A stretch of 64,000 nt of DNA from Whitmania pigra (lineage: Eukaryota > Annelida > Clitellata > Hirudinida > Haemopidae). The position numbers and the translations under genes were made by a program. This document shows, piece after piece, positions 1-7,938 of the stretch (its first letter is position 1; each line of letters opens with the position of its first letter). The notes below the pieces were generated by a model that was not told the origin of the DNA, searched no databases, and saw only the letters and a list, made by a program, of their open reading frames with translations. The stretch lies in assembly GCA_021613335.1 (NCBI GenBank), contig JAJTWR010000479.1, positions 682,001-746,000 on the forward strand, read 5' to 3'.

Positions 1-1
1 A

Positions 2-583
2 GACCAGGTAATTACCCACTTGATTTTTACCCATAATATTCCCATTAAAATTTTTACTTTAGATACAGGACAGCTTTTTCCCGAAACTTATTACGTATGG
101 AACCGTACCCTTGAAATTTACGGCAAAACAATATACGCTTATTTTCCTGACGGGGAGCGATTACAAGCCATGGTAAATGCCAAAGGGCCAAGCAGTTTTT
201 ACCAAAGCGTAGAAAACAGAAAAGAATGTTGCCAAATTAGAAAAATTGAACCTCTAAAAAGAGCTTTAAAAGGTAATCGGTTTTGGATTACAGGTATCAG
301 ATCTTCTCAAAGCGCCAATAGAGAAAGCATGAACCAAATAGAATGGGATGAGAGTAACCAACTTTACAAATTCCATCCTCTTTTCTATTGGACTTTAGAC
401 GAACTGAAAAAATATATCAAAAACCATCATATTGTTTACAATTCTTTGCACGATAAAGGTTTTCCCAGCATTGGGTGCCGGCCATGTACCAGAGCGGTTA
501 AGCAGGGCGAAGATTTTAGAGCCGGCCGTTGGTGGTGGGAAAATCAGAGTAAAAAAGAATGCGGCTTACATAGCGCAAGTTAA
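2..583 (+). CDS. cysH: phosphoadenylyl/adenylyl-sulfate reductase (partial, 5' end outside window)
   Basis: The frame is open from base 2, so the N-terminus lies upstream of the window. The visible part has the PAPS-reductase motif IFTLDTGQLFPETY near its start, then KECCQIRKIEPL, GCRPC and the C-terminal ECGLH. The CC...CxxC cysteine set is the 4Fe-4S-binding pattern of assimilatory APS-type reductases. The enzyme reduces activated sulfate to sulfite in the cytoplasm, with thioredoxin as electron donor. It is followed on the same strand by cysD and cysN, which make its substrate, so the three form a sulfate-assimilation operon. An internal ATG at 20 is not the true start because conserved sequence precedes it. 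Confidence 0.93.
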   Translation, partial: DQVITHLIFTHNIPIKIFTLDTGQLFPETYYVWNRTLEIYGKTIYAYFPDGERLQAMVNAKGPSSFYQSVENRKECCQIRKIEPLKRALKGNRFWITGIRSSQSANRESMNQIEWDESNQLYKFHPLFYWTLDELKKYIKNHHIVYNSLHDKGFPSIGCRPCTRAVKQGEDFRAGRWWWENQSKKECGLHSAS

Positions 584-636
584 AAATGATAAAAAAGTAA
601 TTGAAATATTCATTTCCTTATCGTAAAACTAATAAA

Positions 637-1542
637 ATGAGTAAATATAATTTGGATTATTTAGATGAGCTGGAGGCTGAAGCCATACATATTTTGCGTG
701 AAGTTGCCGGGCAGTTTGAAAAACCGGCGCTTTTGTTTTCGGGAGGTAAAGATAGCATTACCTTAGTTCGTTTGGCTGAAAAGGCGTTTCGCCCGGGTAA
801 ATTTCCTTTTCCGTTGGTGCATATAGATACCGGACACAATTTTTCTGAAACTATTGAATATCGCGACAGGATGATTGAGCGTATCGGCGAAAGATTGATT
901 ATTGGTTTGGTACAGCAATCCATAGACGAAGGTAAGGTAGTGGAACAGAAAGGAAAAAACGCAAGTCGCAATTCTTTACAAACCTTTACTTTATTAGAAA
1001 CAATTCAGAAATATGGTTTTGACGCCTGCATTGGCGGCGCTCGTCGGGATGAGGAGAAAGCGCGCGCAAAAGAGCGCATTTTTTCAATAAGAGATGAGTT
1101 TGGCCAATGGGATCCTAAGCGTCAGCGTCCGGAATTATGGAATATTTATAACGGTAAAATCCATAAAGGAGAAAATGTGCGCGTATTTCCTGTTTCAAAC
1201 TGGACCGAATTAGATGTTTGGAACTATATTCGCCGCGAAAATATTGAATTGCCAAGCATATATTTCTCTCACCAACGAGATTGTATTATGCGCAACGGCC
1301 AGTGGATGAGCGCTTCAGAATATTTAAACATGGACCATGAAGACAAGGTAGTTAGAAAAACGGTTCGTTTCCGCACAGTAGGAGATATGAGTTGTACGGC
1401 TGCGGTAGAAAGCCAAGCGGTACATATTGACGATATTATTGATGAAATTGCCGCCTCAACAATCAGCGAACGCGGCGCAAGGATGGACGATAAAGTAAGC
1501 GAAGCAGCCATGGAAGACCGCAAAAAAGACGGATATTTTTAA
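637..1542 (+). CDS. cysD: sulfate adenylyltransferase subunit 2
   Basis: 301 residues, the usual CysD length. The PP-motif SGGKDS is at residues 35-40, followed by HIDTGHNFSETIEYRD, the GGARRDEEKARAKERIFS block and the C-terminal RFRTVGDMSCTAAV. CysD makes adenylyl sulfate from ATP and sulfate, driven by GTP hydrolysis in CysN. The frame is open further upstream to a TTG at 601, but ATG 637 begins the conserved MSKYNLDYLDELEAE sequence. It lies 53 bases after cysH and 67 before cysN. Confidence 0.96.
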   Translation: MSKYNLDYLDELEAEAIHILREVAGQFEKPALLFSGGKDSITLVRLAEKAFRPGKFPFPLVHIDTGHNFSETIEYRDRMIERIGERLIIGLVQQSIDEGKVVEQKGKNASRNSLQTFTLLETIQKYGFDACIGGARRDEEKARAKERIFSIRDEFGQWDPKRQRPELWNIYNGKIHKGENVRVFPVSNWTELDVWNYIRRENIELPSIYFSHQRDCIMRNGQWMSASEYLNMDHEDKVVRKTVRFRTVGDMSCTAAVESQAVHIDDIIDEIAASTISERGARMDDKVSEAAMEDRKKDGYF

Positions 1543-1609
1543 CAGTTGAAAACAGAGCCTCCGGTTTAGTGAAATAATCTTTAATCGGCTCTGAGTAAGG
1601 AGAGTAAAT

Positions 1610-2860
1610 ATGAACATTTTAAAATTTTTTACGGCAGGCAGCGTTGACGACGGTAAAAGCACCTTAATAGGGCGTTTACTATATGATACAGGCAGTATTT
1701 TAACCGATCAGTTAGAGGCTTTGCAAAATTCAAATCGTAAAAACCATGACGGAACCATTGATTTGGCCATTCTCACAGACGGTTTACGGGCAGAACGCGA
1801 GCAGGGCATTACCATTGATGTGGCCTATAAATATTTTCAAACCGAAAACCGAAAATTTATTATAGCCGATACCCCCGGGCATATTCAATACACCAGAAAC
1901 ATGGTTACCGGCGCATCTACCGCCAATCTTGCCATCATTCTCATAGATGCGAGAAACGGAGTTGTAGAACAAACCATTCGCCATACTTATTTGGTATCTC
2001 TTTTAGGTATATCGCAGGTTATTGTAGCGGTTAATAAAATGGACTTGGTTGGTTACAACCAAAATACTTTTGGCGCCATTGTAAACCGATATCGTAATTT
2101 GGCTGAAAAATTAAATCTTAAAAACGTAACCTTTATTCCTGTAAGCGCTTTAAAAGGCGATAATGTGGTAAAACCAAGCGTTAATATGCCTTGGTATAAG
2201 GCTAAAAGCCTGCTGCATTTCTTAGAAACGGTAGAAACCGAGCATCAGGAAGAACTCAAACAAGCCCGCTTTCCGGTACAATGGGTAATTCGTCCGCAAA
2301 CAGATGAATTGCATGATTATAGGGGTTATGCGGGAAGGGTAACAAGCGGCAGCTTTAAAGTGGGCGATCAAATAACAGTGATTCCTTCGTCCGTTAGATC
2401 AACGGTTAGTAAAATTGATTTTTTTGATCAGGACTTAAAAGAAGCAAAAGCAGGGCAATCTGTAATTATTCATTTGGCAAACAATATAGACGTCAGCAGA
2501 GGCGATACCATTGTTAATTCGTCGGTTTTGCCAAAAGAAGGAAAAACGATAGAAGCAGACCTATGCTGGATGGACAGGAAAAATTTAGATACCTCCGCCA
2601 TATATTATTTACAGCATAACGGCAAAGTAACCAAAGTAAAAATTAGCCGATTGTTGTACAAAGTTGATATCGATAAGCTAGAAAAACAAAACGCCGAACA
2701 TTTCGGACTTAACGATATAGGCCGGGTAGTAATTAAAACGGCAGATCAACTTGCTTTTGATTTTTATCACGAAAACAAAAACAGCGGCTGCGCTATATTG
2801 ATAGACCCAAGAAGCAATATTACCGTGGGAGCGCTTATGTTTAGAAATTTGGCTGATTAG
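1610..2860 (+). CDS. cysN: sulfate adenylyltransferase subunit 1 (GTPase)
   Basis: 416 residues with an EF-Tu-like GTPase fold. The P-loop GSVDDGKST is at residues 10-18, the switch motif ADTPGH near 86, and NKMD near 143, followed by beta-barrel domains II and III. It drives ATP sulfurylation by CysD. There is no C-terminal APS-kinase (CysC) extension, which fits an APS-reductase route that does not need PAPS. It closes the cysH-cysD-cysN operon. Confidence 0.96.
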   Translation: MNILKFFTAGSVDDGKSTLIGRLLYDTGSILTDQLEALQNSNRKNHDGTIDLAILTDGLRAEREQGITIDVAYKYFQTENRKFIIADTPGHIQYTRNMVTGASTANLAIILIDARNGVVEQTIRHTYLVSLLGISQVIVAVNKMDLVGYNQNTFGAIVNRYRNLAEKLNLKNVTFIPVSALKGDNVVKPSVNMPWYKAKSLLHFLETVETEHQEELKQARFPVQWVIRPQTDELHDYRGYAGRVTSGSFKVGDQITVIPSSVRSTVSKIDFFDQDLKEAKAGQSVIIHLANNIDVSRGDTIVNSSVLPKEGKTIEADLCWMDRKNLDTSAIYYLQHNGKVTKVKISRLLYKVDIDKLEKQNAEHFGLNDIGRVVIKTADQLAFDFYHENKNSGCAILIDPRSNITVGALMFRNLAD

Positions 2861-2974
2861 ATAAAATTTTTTCGAATTACCTCCAGTTTGAAATTCATCT
2901 ATAAAAGTAGTTTGGTTATAACTTTTTCTTTTGCAAGATGTTTTGTTATTGCGCTTAAGTAATAAAGCAGGGGT

Positions 2975-4068
2975 TTAATCTTTTTTTTCGTTTTTTTGAA
3001 AAGACATAGGGCTTTTTTTGGGTCTTTCATCGCCCAATAATACGCCCCATTGTTTAAGATTTTCTGTTCTGTCAAAAATAACTTTTAAAACGGCAACCAT
3101 CGGCAATGCCAAAAACATTCCCGAAATTCCAACAACGCTACCGCCAATAAATACGCCAATAATAGCAGATAAAGCATTAATTTTAACTTTAGAACCCACA
3201 ATGCGAGGCATTAATATGTTGTTGTCCAAAAACTGAACAAATGCAATTACTCCCAGTACGGTAACAATTGGCCATAGCTCATAAGAGGAGGTAACGGTAA
3301 GTAAAACGCTTAATACATTGCCAATAAGCGCGCCTAGGTAAGGTATCAGATTAAGTAATGCAAACATAACGCCAATTAGCAAGGCATGTTTTATGCCGAT
3401 TATGAATAAAATGCCGCCTAATAAAATAGTCATGTAGCTGATTTGAATTAATAAACCAAATAAATAACTTTTTATAATGCTTTCGGTTTCATAGATGGCT
3501 TCTTTTACTTTTGCATGTTGCTCGGGTTTAAACCACATAAACACAAATCGCAATAAAATACCTCTATAAAACATTAATAAATATATGTAAATGGGTAAAA
3601 GCCCTATAAACACAAATGCCGAACTTAGGGTAACCATGGCCCCGCTTGCTATTTTTCCGCCAAAATTCAATAAATCGTTGCTTTTTTCCTCTATAAATTG
3701 TGCTTGCTGTTGGGTAGAGTAATTGGTTAGTTTTCAACCCATTTACTTATTTTGTCGATATGTATGGATATATTTTGCTTTATATGCGGATAATCTTGCG
3801 CTAAGTTCCCGATTTGGACAGAAAAAAACCAACCCAAACTGCAAACCAAAATAACCATTGTTATAATAGGAATAATAATAGAAAAGCTTTCAGGAATTTT
3901 TTTCTTCCTTAAAAAACGATAAAAAGGATGTAAAACAATACTGAAAAAGAATGCCGTTAAAACAGGCATAATAATATCTTTCTCAATTATAATAATGGCA
4001 AATACAGCCATTAAACCTAATAATTCTATCGATCTGCGAACGGTTAAAGGCATGGAAGAATTGATCAT
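2975..4068 (-). pseudogene. AI-2E family permease, split by one frameshift
   Basis: Two minus-strand reading frames form one multi-pass membrane protein. Bases 4068-3727 hold the N-terminal half (hydrophobic segments, ending KISKWVEN then stop). From about 3726 the next frame continues as LTNYSTQQQAQFIEEKSND and runs to 2975. The second half has the poly-hydrophobic GVMFALLNLIPYLGALIGN segment and the GSVVGISGMFLALPMVAVLKV block typical of AI-2E/PerM proteins. One base change near 3730 separates them, so this is a recent pseudogene or a sequencing error. The substrate in this branch is not known. Confidence 0.85.
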
Positions 4069-4263
4069 TGAGTTGTTGTTTTGATTGTTAAAACGTTAAT
4101 GTACTAAAAATGTTTGTATCAAACGATATGGATTTTTTATTTCTTTATAAAATGGATATTGAAGCAGGTTTAAAGTTTCTTTTTTCATTGCTTTTGGTTT
4201 ACAAATTTGGTTATTTATTGGGTAAATGATCTAGTATTGCAGCCTAAAATGTATTTTTGAGAC

Positions 4264-5634
4264 ATGAGCAGTTACAATTTTGAGCAAGATACCATTGTGG
4301 CCCTTTCCAGCCCTCAGGGCTCCGGCGCAATTGGCGTTATCCGTCTTTCCGGACCTGAAGCTATTTCCATAACCAACAAAATTTTTCAGGGTAAAAATTT
4401 AGCCAAACAAGCCGGTCATACGCTCCATTTCGGCTTAATAAAGGATGGAGATATGTTGCTTGATGAAGTAGTTGTTGGTTTGTTTTTGGCTCCTAAATCG
4501 TATACCAAAGAAAACGTGGTGGAAATCAGTTGCCACGGCTCGCAATATATCATTCAGCAAATTATTAATCTGCTAATTAGCAAGGGAGCGCGCGTTGCTA
4601 AGCCAGGCGAGTTTACTTTGAGAGCTTTTTTAAACGGAACATTTGATTTAAGTCAGGCAGAGGCAGTGGCCGATTTGATTGCATCAGATAGCAAAGCCAG
4701 TCATGATTTGGCTATGCAACAAATGCGCGGCGGTTTTTCAAACGAACTGAAAATTTTAAGAGAGCAACTTATTCATTTTGCTTCGATGATTGAACTGGAA
4801 TTGGATTTTGCAGAAGAAGACGTAGAATTTGCCAGTCGTATCCAGTTAAAAGACCTGATCAATCAACTTCAATTATCAATTGCCAAACTGGTGTCTTCTT
4901 TTGAATTGGGAAATGTTATTAAAAACGGGGTTCCGGTGGTTATTGCAGGCAAGCCGAACGTAGGAAAATCAACCCTGTTAAACGCTCTGTTAAACGAGGA
5001 AAGGGCCATTGTTTCAGACCTTGCCGGCACCACCCGCGACCCCATTGAAGATGAAGTGAATATCAAAGGATTAGCGTTTCGTTTTATAGATACGGCAGGT
5101 ATTCGCGAAACAAGCGATATAATTGAAGCTAAAGGAGTTGAACGCGCTTTGGAGAAAATCAAACAAGCAAAATTAATTATTTATATGGCTGATCCTTTTC
5201 AAAATTTAGCGGATATAGAAACGCAATTGAAAGATATTGAGTTGCTCAAAATTCCCCTGCTTATTCTCATCAATAAAGCCGATTTGTTATCCTCCTCGCA
5301 GCGGGATGCATTTACCAAGTTAAACGCCTTTTATATTTCTGCAAAGCAAAAAGAGGGGATAGATATGTTGAAAGACAAATTGTTGGAAAAAGTGAACTTT
5401 CATCAAATAAATACTTCAGAAAACCTGGTAAGCAATGTCCGTCATCTGGAGGCTTTGAAAAAAACGCAGGATGCTTTACATCGGGTGGCGGAGAATTTGG
5501 ATAATCCGGTTACTTCAGATTTTTTAGCTATGGATATTAAACAGGCTTTATATTATTTGGGTGAAATTACCGGACAAGTTACAACCAATGATTTATTGGA
5601 AAATATTTTTACAAAGTTTTGCATAGGAAAATGA
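4264..5634 (+). CDS. mnmE: tRNA uridine-5-carboxymethylaminomethyl GTPase MnmE
   Basis: 456 residues, full length. An N-terminal folate-binding domain starts at MSSYNFEQDTIVALSSPQGSG. The G domain is inserted in a helical domain, with P-loop GKPNVGKST near residues 230-238, switch sequence DLAGTTRDP, DTAGIRET and NKAD. The protein ends in FTKFCIGK, the C-terminal catalytic cysteine motif CIGK of the family. With MnmG it modifies U34 of certain tRNAs. It stands alone; the DNA after it is eroded mobile sequence. Confidence 0.97.
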   Translation: MSSYNFEQDTIVALSSPQGSGAIGVIRLSGPEAISITNKIFQGKNLAKQAGHTLHFGLIKDGDMLLDEVVVGLFLAPKSYTKENVVEISCHGSQYIIQQIINLLISKGARVAKPGEFTLRAFLNGTFDLSQAEAVADLIASDSKASHDLAMQQMRGGFSNELKILREQLIHFASMIELELDFAEEDVEFASRIQLKDLINQLQLSIAKLVSSFELGNVIKNGVPVVIAGKPNVGKSTLLNALLNEERAIVSDLAGTTRDPIEDEVNIKGLAFRFIDTAGIRETSDIIEAKGVERALEKIKQAKLIIYMADPFQNLADIETQLKDIELLKIPLLILINKADLLSSSQRDAFTKLNAFYISAKQKEGIDMLKDKLLEKVNFHQINTSENLVSNVRHLEALKKTQDALHRVAENLDNPVTSDFLAMDIKQALYYLGEITGQVTTNDLLENIFTKFCIGK

Positions 5635-5814
5635 CTAAAGAAATCATTGGAAAGAATCTTAAACAAAAATCAATGTAAATCAGATAGTTACAAGTATTTG
5701 TTTTTCTGATACTTTCATATTTTTAGCGTTTGTGTCCATATTTTTGTTTAATTTTGGTCACAAATTTATTTTTTGTGTCTAAAAATGATATTCAAAAATG
5801 ATTAAAATATGAGT

Positions 5815-5850
5815 TTGTCCACTTTTGTCCATCTATGTCCTCTTATGTCT
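5815..5850. repeat. four TGTCC-type repeats at exact 10-bp spacing
   Basis: GTCC occurs at 5817, 5827 and 5837, with GTCT at 5847, each preceded by T-rich sequence. The 10-bp period puts them on one face of the helix, as for a DNA-binding protein array. They lie in the noncoding stretch after mnmE and about 25 bases before a zinc-ribbon/HTH remnant. They may be a recombinase or regulator binding array of a lost element; the function is inferred. Confidence 0.5.
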
Positions 5851-5874
5851 GTTAAATATGCTTTTAACAAATAA

Positions 5875-6239
5875 AACATACAAAAAATATGTCTTTATTG
5901 TAGAAAGGAATTTGATGCCCAAAAAAGAACAACAAAATACTGTAGTCATACTTGTAATTCAAGGGCATATAAAGCAAACAAAAGAAACGAATTAGACCTT
6001 GAAGTAAATTTTGAAGACTTTGTAAAACGACAATTACAACATCAAGCTGAATTACTAAACCAAATTCAAATAACATTAAGCAAACTGCTAAATCAACAAA
6101 TGACCGATTCTGAAAAATACTTATCACCTGATGAATATTGTAAATTGAAAGGTATTAGTAGAAAAACGTTAAGTCGTGTTATTAAAGAAGACAAGGTAAT
6201 AGTAAAAAAAATAAGCAAACGTAAAATTTTAATTGTCAA
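5875..6239 (+). pseudogene. zinc-ribbon plus helix-turn-helix protein, remnant
   Basis: An open frame without a start codon begins just after a stop at 5872 and continues to a stop at 6274. It reads CLYCRKEF...KYCSHTCNSRAYKANKRN (four cysteines of a zinc ribbon), then a coiled segment FEDFVKRQLQHQAELLNQIQ, then LSPDEYCKLKGISRKTLSRVI, an excisionase/MerR-like HTH. Such proteins accompany Bacteroidota mobile elements. The frame loses homology near 6239, where helicase sequence in another frame takes over. A non-ATG start cannot be excluded. Confidence 0.6.
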
Positions 6240-6405
6240 GTTCATCGTTCAAAGGGATTACAGGGTGATTATGTAATAATTTTAAATTGTGTATCAGGTC
6301 AATATGGCTTTCCATCCGAACAGGCGGATGATCCAATATTGAATTTATTACTATCAAAATCAGACCAGTTTATAAATGGAAAATAAAGACTATTATTTTA
6401 TATTT
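6240..6405 (+). pseudogene. UvrD/helicase IV-like C-terminal remnant
   Basis: From 6240 the frame reads VHRSKGLQGDYVIILN, then SGQYGFPSEQADDPILNLLL, matching helicase motif V (HxSKGLEADYVI) and the YGFPS..ADDP block of UvrD/HelD-type SF1 helicases. A stop at 6384 is followed in the same frame by RLLFYIC, resembling motif VI (RRLFYVA). Everything N-terminal is missing, so this is a tail left by a deletion that joined it to the zinc-ribbon remnant. Confidence 0.65.
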
Positions 6406-6456
6406 GCAACAACTATTGTAAATTATTTACAATTTTCAAATAGAAATGATTATTAT

Positions 6457-6807
6457 ATGGATGCTAAAACCTTTGCAAAAGAGTGGGTAGCTTCTTGGAA
6501 CTCACACGACCTTGAAGATATTTTAAGTCACTATTCCGATAATATTGAGATTACCACACCAATGATTAAAATGGCATTGGGTTCTAATAACGGAACACTG
6601 AAAGGCAAAGATGCCGTTGCTAATTACTGGAGAAAAGCATTAGACAAGTTGCCTGACCTGCATTTTGAGCTGTATGAAATAACCGAGGGTGTGGGCTGTG
6701 TAGCGTTATATTATAAATCGGTAATGGATAAAAAGGCAATTGAACTGATGTTTTTCAATGATGAGGGCAAAGTTTGTAAGATGGTTGCTTGTTATACAAA
6801 TCAATAA
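6457..6807 (+). CDS. NTF2-like / SnoaL-like domain protein
   Basis: 116 residues from ATG 6457 (MDAKTFAKEWVASWNSHDLEDILSHYS). The sequence has the NTF2-like fold pattern: N-terminal helix with WN.HD, then SDNIEITTP and a GTLKGKDAVANYWRKAL segment, ending in a beta-sheet. The frame opens earlier at 6376, but the upstream residues overlap decayed helicase sequence and do not fit the fold. The family includes small polyketide cyclases and ligand-binding domains; no substrate can be assigned. Confidence 0.75.
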   Translation: MDAKTFAKEWVASWNSHDLEDILSHYSDNIEITTPMIKMALGSNNGTLKGKDAVANYWRKALDKLPDLHFELYEITEGVGCVALYYKSVMDKKAIELMFFNDEGKVCKMVACYTNQ

Positions 6808-6888
6808 TTAGTTTTATAAAAATGGCAAAAGCAGATAAAGATATATGTTAAGTTCAAATTGATTGTAAGAGAGTAAAAAAACTCTTTT

Positions 6889-7245
6889 ATGATAGAACAA
6901 CGCGAATACCAATACCATTTAGCGCAGGCTAAGGCGCTTCTTGCCTATCTCAAACAGGATCTAGAAAAATACGGGTCTCATCCAAAAGCAACCGCATACG
7001 GGCTGAAGGTCAAGGGCAAAACCATTGAAATCCTTACTAGTTTTATAGTTTCCTGCCAAGTTTACCTAAGCGAGCTTCTTACCCGCCCTGCTGCGCCCGA
7101 AGGGCCTTTGCATCTTTACTGCTACCCTACCGACCAGGACATGAAAAAAATGTTTGGCGCAAACTACCTTATGGTTAAATATTATAAGGGCTTGGTTGAA
7201 TATGATGAAGGGTTGGACAAGCTGAAAGCTGAAAACTTAATTTGA
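6889..7245 (+). CDS. element protein of unknown function, 118 aa
   Basis: I do not recognise a family. The central part EYQYHLAQAKALLAYLKQDLEKYG...AYGLKVKGKTIEIL is helical. It is paralogous to the next gene (7252-7656) over most of its length, and both have inverted-copy counterparts at 62671-63027 and 62260-62664. The C-terminus (YLMVKYYKGLVEYDEGLDKLKAENLI) is charged and helical. It starts 43 bases inside the element border and is probably co-transcribed with the genes that follow. Confidence 0.7.
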   Translation: MIEQREYQYHLAQAKALLAYLKQDLEKYGSHPKATAYGLKVKGKTIEILTSFIVSCQVYLSELLTRPAAPEGPLHLYCYPTDQDMKKMFGANYLMVKYYKGLVEYDEGLDKLKAENLI

Positions 7246-7251
7246 TAAGAT

Positions 7252-7656
7252 ATGGAAACTCCACAAAACCTAGAGTGGCTTAACGCTCAACCCTTGAGGG
7301 CTCAAAACGGCCAAACTTTAAGGAGCAGAAACGCTGTTATCATAGAACAAGGCGAATACCAATACCATTTAGCGCAGGCTAAGGCGCTTCTTGCCTATCT
7401 CAAACAGGATCTAGAAAAATACGGGTCTCATCCAAAAGCAACCGCATACGGGCTGAAGGTCAAGGGCAAAACCATTGAAATCCTTACGAATTTTATACTT
7501 TCCTGCCAAGTTTACCTAAGCAAGCTTCTTACCCGCCCTGCTGCGCCCGAAGGGCCTTTGCATCTTTACCGCTACCCTGCCGACCAGGACACGAAAAAAA
7601 TCTTAGGGATAACCTACTTTATGGTTGAATATAATAAAGGGTTGGGCAAGCTGTGA
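7252..7656 (+). CDS. element protein of unknown function, 134 aa, paralogue of the preceding gene
   Basis: Starts six bases after the previous stop. Residues from about 31 onward (IEQGEYQYHLAQAKALLAYL...) repeat the previous protein almost word for word. A 30-residue N-terminal extension (METPQNLEWLNAQPLRAQNG) is unique to this one. The near-identical DNA of the two implies recent tandem duplication or gene conversion. No known domain is apparent. Confidence 0.7.
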   Translation: METPQNLEWLNAQPLRAQNGQTLRSRNAVIIEQGEYQYHLAQAKALLAYLKQDLEKYGSHPKATAYGLKVKGKTIEILTNFILSCQVYLSKLLTRPAAPEGPLHLYRYPADQDTKKILGITYFMVEYNKGLGKL

Positions 7657-7678
7657 ACCTGAATAAAAAAACCCCGCA

Positions 7679-7816
7679 ATGAAAAGCAACATTAAACAAG
7701 ACGCCAAAACCGCGCGGCAGATTGTTAAAGACATCGTCACGGTAGGGCGACTGTGGGCTGCCAACTACGGAGATTTAACCAAACCATCCGCAGAGGCCTG
7801 TCCAAAGACGAACTAA
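7679..7816 (+). pseudogene. small element gene with internal deletion
   Basis: ATG 7679 begins MKSNIKQ as in the inverted copy (62237), but after seven codons it jumps to DAKTARQIVKDIVTVGRLWA, sequence that lies about 280 bp further on in the right copy. A short CAAGA match at both sides suggests slippage or recombination. The remaining 45-codon frame stays open to TAA at 7814. The right copy keeps the central part but has a frameshift before this same tail. Confidence 0.6.
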
Positions 7817-7832
7817 TTTTTTAACGACTTTT

Positions 7833-7863
7833 AGGCCGTTTTGGCCTTCCCCGATAATATAAG
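7833..7863 (+). other. candidate double-strand origin of the rolling-circle element (left)
   Basis: A hairpin AGGCC-GTTTT-GGCCT (7833-7847) is followed by CTTCCCCGATAATATAAG. GATAATA begins at 7853 and resembles the CTTGATAATAAG nick region known for pC194/pUB110-type plasmids. The tandem rep units below begin at exactly this GATAATA. The right copy has the same hairpin and motif at 61770-61800. Seen: hairpin, motif and unit border. Inferred: that Rep nicks here. Confidence 0.5.
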
Positions 7864-7938
7864 AAACAACTGGAAAAGCCCGCGTTCAGACAGCCCTTGA
7901 GAGGCTCTCAGAACGCCGGAAGCCAAAAAAAACAAAAA

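Noticed and set aside
6300..6330. Short inverted repeat ATCCG-AACAGG-CGGAT as a terminator or att site.
   Set aside because: It lies within helicase coding remnant sequence (FPSEQADDP) and is explained by codons; the stem is only five base pairs.
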